Positions 32,805-36,453 of a DNA stretch of 36,453 bases are shown one piece after another. A program made the translations under genes and the position numbers. This DNA comes from an uncultured Alteromonadaceae bacterium (lineage in GTDB: Bacteria; Pseudomonadota; Gammaproteobacteria; Enterobacterales; Alteromonadaceae), in NCBI GenBank assembly GCA_938085045.1, contig CALKGI010000085.1, positions 1-36,453 of the forward strand. Reading direction: 5' to 3'. Below the pieces are notes generated by a model. That model saw only the letters and a list, made by a program, of their open reading frames with translations, searched no databases and was not told the DNA's origin. Position 1 is the stretch's first letter; every line of letters begins with the position of its first letter.

Positions 32805-35567
32805 ATGCAAAATAATATCCGCTCTAGGTTTACCCGCAGTATTCTTGGCAGAATGCTGCTACTGGGCGTTGCGCCCACGGTGCTTATTTTATTAGTCATC
32901 ATCATCTTTACTACTACCCGTAATTACAATGCAGCATTGATTGCCAATGAGAGCTTATTGGCTGGTATTGCCAGTAAAGTTTCAACAGAAATTGAACGAG
33001 GTAACACTCGCTCGGTTGTGGCCGCCAAAACCATGGCACACGCACAAGAAAATGGCTTGTTTGGCGACAGAATTGCCTCAACAGCCTATGCTCGCAAAAT
33101 GCTGATTGCTTTTCCTGAATTCACCGGAACCTGTTTTTGTTACGAACCCAACGCCGACCAAAACGATTTGGCCTACTTGGCATCAGAAAAAGGCAAAACC
33201 ATCACCCAAAATGCATTAGACAAAAATGGCAGATTCTTGCCTTACTGGTACCGTGGCAATACTGAACAAGATAAACACAAATTGTATGTAGATAACCTGC
33301 TAGACATGGAAACCAGCCTTTATTATCAAGGCAATAAAGAACAATTTCTCAAACACAAAGTATCGATGCCAATGATCACCGAACCCTACATTTACGAGGG
33401 TAAAATGATAATGGAACATACTTATCCGATTGTTATTAACGACCAGTTTAAAGGGGTTGCCTGTATTGACCGCTCGTTAAACGCAATTTTGGCCTTCATT
33501 GAGCAAATAAAAGTTCGTGATGGTGTCGATATTTTCGTGATCAGCCGAATGGGGTCATTTATTTCGGCCACCTCTGATACTAAAAACGAATTGGTTACCA
33601 AACCCATTGCCCAAACGGCTTACAGTGACTTATTCGGCAGATACTACCAACAAAGAAATCAGCAGCACTTCGAATTGGCCAAAGACCCGCTTAACCACCA
33701 GCTGCATTATTTTGGCACCGCATCGGTAAAAACCGGCGACTGGACAGTTGTCGTCAGAAAATCTGAGGCTGCGGTATTGTCTGACATTAAGAATGATGTC
33801 TATACCCAACTGGTTTTTGCGTTTGTTGGTTTGTTGATCATCAGTATTTTGTCGTTTAGAACTTCTCGCTCTATTTCAAGACGCATAGGCGATGCAGCCA
33901 AAGCGGCTGATTTACTGGCATCTGGTGGGTTGTCAAAAGACACTGATTTGGCAAGTGATGTTGACGATGAAATAGGCCAAATGAACAACAGCTTTAACAA
34001 AGTGATGGAACGTTTTTGGCAGCTAACAGATGTTTGTGTCAGTATTTCTGAAGGAGACTTTAGTAAAAGGGTCGAAGTTAAAAGCGACAGAGACATACTA
34101 TCTGAAGCCATCAATAGCATGAGCCGCAAACGTCAGCAGGCAGAAGAAGCGCTCAAAACCGCTCAAAGTAAAGCCGAGTCGGCCAATACGGCCAAAAGCG
34201 TATTTATCTCTAGTATGAGCCACGAAATTCGTACGCCGCTAAACGCGATTATGGGTTACAGCCAAATATTAGAGCGCTCTGTGGGGCTTACCAATCAACA
34301 GCAATTAGACATTAGCGCTATTCACCGCGCTGGCAAACACCTGCTGAGCATAGTTAACGATATTTTAGATTTTTCTAAAATAGAAGCGGGCAAAATGGAA
34401 TTACACCAAAGCGACTTTGACCTTAACAGCTTGATTCAAGACCTGTTTGTAATTTTTACCATCCGCTGCAAAGAAAAAGGCCTTAAATTAGTAATTGAGG
34501 GATTGGCGCAAAACGACAAAATTCAGGTCAATAGCGATTCAGTTAAACTTCGGCAAATTTTGGTCAATTTAATAGGCAATGCCGTGAAGTTTACTGAGCA
34601 AGGCACCATTGAACTGCGCATAACAACCCTTGGTAACGATGACTACCGATTCGACGTAAAAGATACCGGTCCTGGTATTCCGCTTGAAAAACAGGCGACT
34701 ATATTCAAAGCTTTTCAACAAGATGAAGAGGGCGTGAAACAAGGTGGCAGCGGGCTGGGATTAACGATTTCAAAAACACTGCTGCAATTAATGCATTCAG
34801 AGCTTGAAATGAAATCGGTCGTTGATGAAGGCAGCTGTTTCTTTTTCACCGTACGCCTTCCACCAGCGCTCGAATTAGCACAAGCGCAGTTGGGCCCCTT
34901 TGCCGAAGTCAGCCAATTAAAATCAGGCCACAAGGTCAAAGCATTATTGATTGACGATGTTCAAGAGAACCTAGACGTACTTAGCCGGGTATTAAATGAA
35001 ATAGGCGTTCAGTGTCAACAAGCCCTTAACGGGGCCAGTGGCCTCGCACTAATAAACAGTTTCAAGCCAGACCTAGTTTTTTCTGATTATCATATGAAAG
35101 GTGTCGATGGTTTAGAAGTTACTCGCCGGATAAGAAAAGAGCACGCAGACAAAAATATTAAAGTGGTCATGGTATCAGCTTCTGTTTTTGAGCATCACCA
35201 GCAAATGTATCGCGAAGAAGGCGTCGACGGGTTTGTTGGCAAACCATTTGTCCGTGAAGAGATATACCAAATATTAGCTCAAACGCTGAACGTGGAATAT
35301 GAATACAATCAAAGGCCCGACCAACACCCACAAGAGCAACACACTTTGGGTTTAGATATTTCATCGGTCAGCTTACCTCAAGCACTGCTCAGTACGATAA
35401 TCAAAGAGGTTAAAGCTGGCAGGGTAACTCAAGTCAAAGCTTTAATTGTGCAAATTGAGTCTGAAAAATTACTCGCGACCAGCTTACTTGAACACCTAAA
35501 AGATTTATCAAAAAACCTTGACCTAGACGCTATTTTGTTGATTCTAAACAAGATTAATGCCAAATAA
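32805..35567 (+). CDS. Hybrid sensor histidine kinase (dCache-HAMP-HisKA-HATPase-REC)
   Basis: 920 aa. TM1 about 16-36, periplasmic dCache-like sensor (about 40-325; CYEPNADQNDLAYLASEKGK, then DKNGRFLPYWYR), TM2 about 333-351, HAMP region (about 350-445), HisKA with SSMSHEIRTPLNAI (H473), HATPase_c with NLIGNAVKFTEQG, DTGPGIP and GGSGLGL, and a complete receiver (about 710-830; D717/D718, D761, K813). The last 75 residues are helical without the Hpt motif. GGAG is 6 nt before ATG. The promoter has an FNR-type site. Followed 39 nt later by a second kinase, probably cotranscribed, forming a phosphorelay pair. Confidence 0.93.
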   Translation: MQNNIRSRFTRSILGRMLLLGVAPTVLILLVIIIFTTTRNYNAALIANESLLAGIASKVSTEIERGNTRSVVAAKTMAHAQENGLFGDRIASTAYARKMLIAFPEFTGTCFCYEPNADQNDLAYLASEKGKTITQNALDKNGRFLPYWYRGNTEQDKHKLYVDNLLDMETSLYYQGNKEQFLKHKVSMPMITEPYIYEGKMIMEHTYPIVINDQFKGVACIDRSLNAILAFIEQIKVRDGVDIFVISRMGSFISATSDTKNELVTKPIAQTAYSDLFGRYYQQRNQQHFELAKDPLNHQLHYFGTASVKTGDWTVVVRKSEAAVLSDIKNDVYTQLVFAFVGLLIISILSFRTSRSISRRIGDAAKAADLLASGGLSKDTDLASDVDDEIGQMNNSFNKVMERFWQLTDVCVSISEGDFSKRVEVKSDRDILSEAINSMSRKRQQAEEALKTAQSKAESANTAKSVFISSMSHEIRTPLNAIMGYSQILERSVGLTNQQQLDISAIHRAGKHLLSIVNDILDFSKIEAGKMELHQSDFDLNSLIQDLFVIFTIRCKEKGLKLVIEGLAQNDKIQVNSDSVKLRQILVNLIGNAVKFTEQGTIELRITTLGNDDYRFDVKDTGPGIPLEKQATIFKAFQQDEEGVKQGGSGLGLTISKTLLQLMHSELEMKSVVDEGSCFFFTVRLPPALELAQAQLGPFAEVSQLKSGHKVKALLIDDVQENLDVLSRVLNEIGVQCQQALNGASGLALINSFKPDLVFSDYHMKGVDGLEVTRRIRKEHADKNIKVVMVSASVFEHHQQMYREEGVDGFVGKPFVREEIYQILAQTLNVEYEYNQRPDQHPQEQHTLGLDISSVSLPQALLSTIIKEVKAGRVTQVKALIVQIESEKLLATSLLEHLKDLSKNLDLDAILLILNKINAK

Positions 35568-35606
35568 ATGCAGTTTTTCAAGTGCCAAACATAGTGGAGG
35601 TAACCC

Positions 35607-36453
35607 ATGGATGCGCAAAATTTTCAACCGATGAAAGTGTTAATCGTCGATGACCAATCTGACAATTTGAAAGTATTGTACAACACCCTAACAACGGCAG
35701 GTTACGACATATCACTGGCCAAAACAGGCCAGCAAGCATTAGACCATATCACTGAATACCAGCCAGACTTGGTGTTATTAGATATCATTTTACCCGATAT
35801 TGACGGTTTTGAAATTTGTGAAAAACTCAAACAAGATAATTCAACTACCCACATTCCGGTTATTTTCATATCTGCACGGCTCGACAGCAAAGATGTGATC
35901 AGAGGTTTTGAAGCAGGCGGGATGGATTATATCCGCAAACCCTTTGTCGAAGCTGAAGTACTGGCTAGGGTAAAACATCATTTAACGCTGAAAACACTGC
36001 AAGAAAATCTGGAGCATTTGGTCGACATACGAACCGAAGCTTTATTAAAAGCCAAATCGGTCGCAGAGGAAGCCAATCAAGAAAAGTCACGATTTCTTTC
36101 TCGCATGAGTCACGAATTAAGAACCCCACTAAATGCCATTTTAGGATTCTCCCAGCTGCAAGAGCAGTGCATTTCAAAATCATCAGGGCAAATGTATTCA
36201 AATCAACAGTACATCAAAGAAGCCGGTTATCACTTATTAAAGCTTGTCGATGATGTGCTTGATATTAACAGCATAGAAAACAACCAACTCAAAATTGCAT
36301 TGCAAAACATCAATGTTGACCAAGCTATTCATACATCTATTGGCTTGGTTAAAGAGCAAGCTGCTCAATCGGGCGTAAAAATCCACTTTGAGCCCTCAAA
36401 CTTGTTTATCTTTACCGACAAAACCCGTTTTGCCCAAGTGGTGATACACCTGC
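35607..36453 (+). CDS. REC-HisKA hybrid kinase, 3' end beyond window
   Basis: Open from ATG 35607 to the window end, 282 codons, preceded by a perfect GGAGG 6 nt upstream. An N-terminal receiver (about 9-125: VLIVDDQSDN, VLLDIILPDIDG, IRKPF) is followed by a coiled linker and HisKA (SRMSHELRTPLNAILGFSQLQ) and the start of the ATPase region (DKTRFAQVVIHL). It lacks transmembrane segments, so it is a cytoplasmic kinase that can receive phosphoryl groups from a partner such as the upstream kinase and relay them. The start matches response-regulator/kinase proteins encoded beside dCache hybrid kinases. Confidence 0.9.
   Translation, partial: MDAQNFQPMKVLIVDDQSDNLKVLYNTLTTAGYDISLAKTGQQALDHITEYQPDLVLLDIILPDIDGFEICEKLKQDNSTTHIPVIFISARLDSKDVIRGFEAGGMDYIRKPFVEAEVLARVKHHLTLKTLQENLEHLVDIRTEALLKAKSVAEEANQEKSRFLSRMSHELRTPLNAILGFSQLQEQCISKSSGQMYSNQQYIKEAGYHLLKLVDDVLDINSIENNQLKIALQNINVDQAIHTSIGLVKEQAAQSGVKIHFEPSNLFIFTDKTRFAQVVIHL

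Noticed and set aside
1-36453. tRNA, rRNA or riboswitch genes
   Set aside because: No T-loop/acceptor patterns or known riboswitch cores were noticed on either strand by eye; a covariance-model scan was not possible.

Overview
The window is about 36.5 kb of a moderate-GC gammaproteobacterial chromosome, most like a marine Alteromonadales/Shewanella-type bacterium. The evidence is the rnr-rlmB-rpsF order, a MotX homologue (sodium-driven polar flagellum), a DUF2986 gene, a REP-associated tyrosine transposase (RAYT) with GTAG-headed REPs, and a split-borosin locus closely resembling Shewanella SonA/SonM. The species cannot be fixed from sequence alone. No tRNA, rRNA or CRISPR array was seen.

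Layout. 1-4.4 kb (minus strand): start of rpsF with its own promoter, then rlmB and rnr translationally coupled, then a RAYT beside a head-to-head REP pair and a DUF2986 gene. 4.6-8.3 kb: a secreted amidohydrolase fused to an NTF2-like domain, a secreted NHL-repeat protein and a divergent LysR regulator. 8.5-12.7 kb: a large UPF1-like SF1 helicase, a glycine-zipper mini-protein and a zinc-ribbon gene that may be a remnant. 12.8-17.3 kb (minus): an MDR oxidoreductase coupled to a periplasmic solute-binding protein, then two exported proteins of unknown function, one with beta-rich and helical-repeat halves. 17.6-19.9 kb: a GAF-GAF-GGDEF-EAL protein.

20.1-21.5 kb (plus): the most notable locus, a two-gene split borosin RiPP system. 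It has a small precursor with an N-terminal binding domain and C-terminal core, and a borosin-type alpha-N-methyltransferase. Between them lie a strong hairpin and four 15-bp tandem repeats that stay open in the precursor frame beyond its stop codon. 21.5-27.9 kb (minus): motX, a BarA-like hybrid kinase with an atypical receiver, an M17 aminopeptidase and dinB with a LexA box directly against its start codon.

27.9-31.1 kb: an accessory segment (AAA-ATPase/PD-(D/E)XK protein and an XRE regulator with an operator-like array) lying between two copies of a 108-bp segment that carries the dinB 5' end, so the segment appears to have inserted at dinB. 31.1-36.5 kb: an exported coiled-coil protein, then two consecutive hybrid histidine kinases, the first behind a perfect FNR-type site at class II spacing. 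The second kinase runs off the window.
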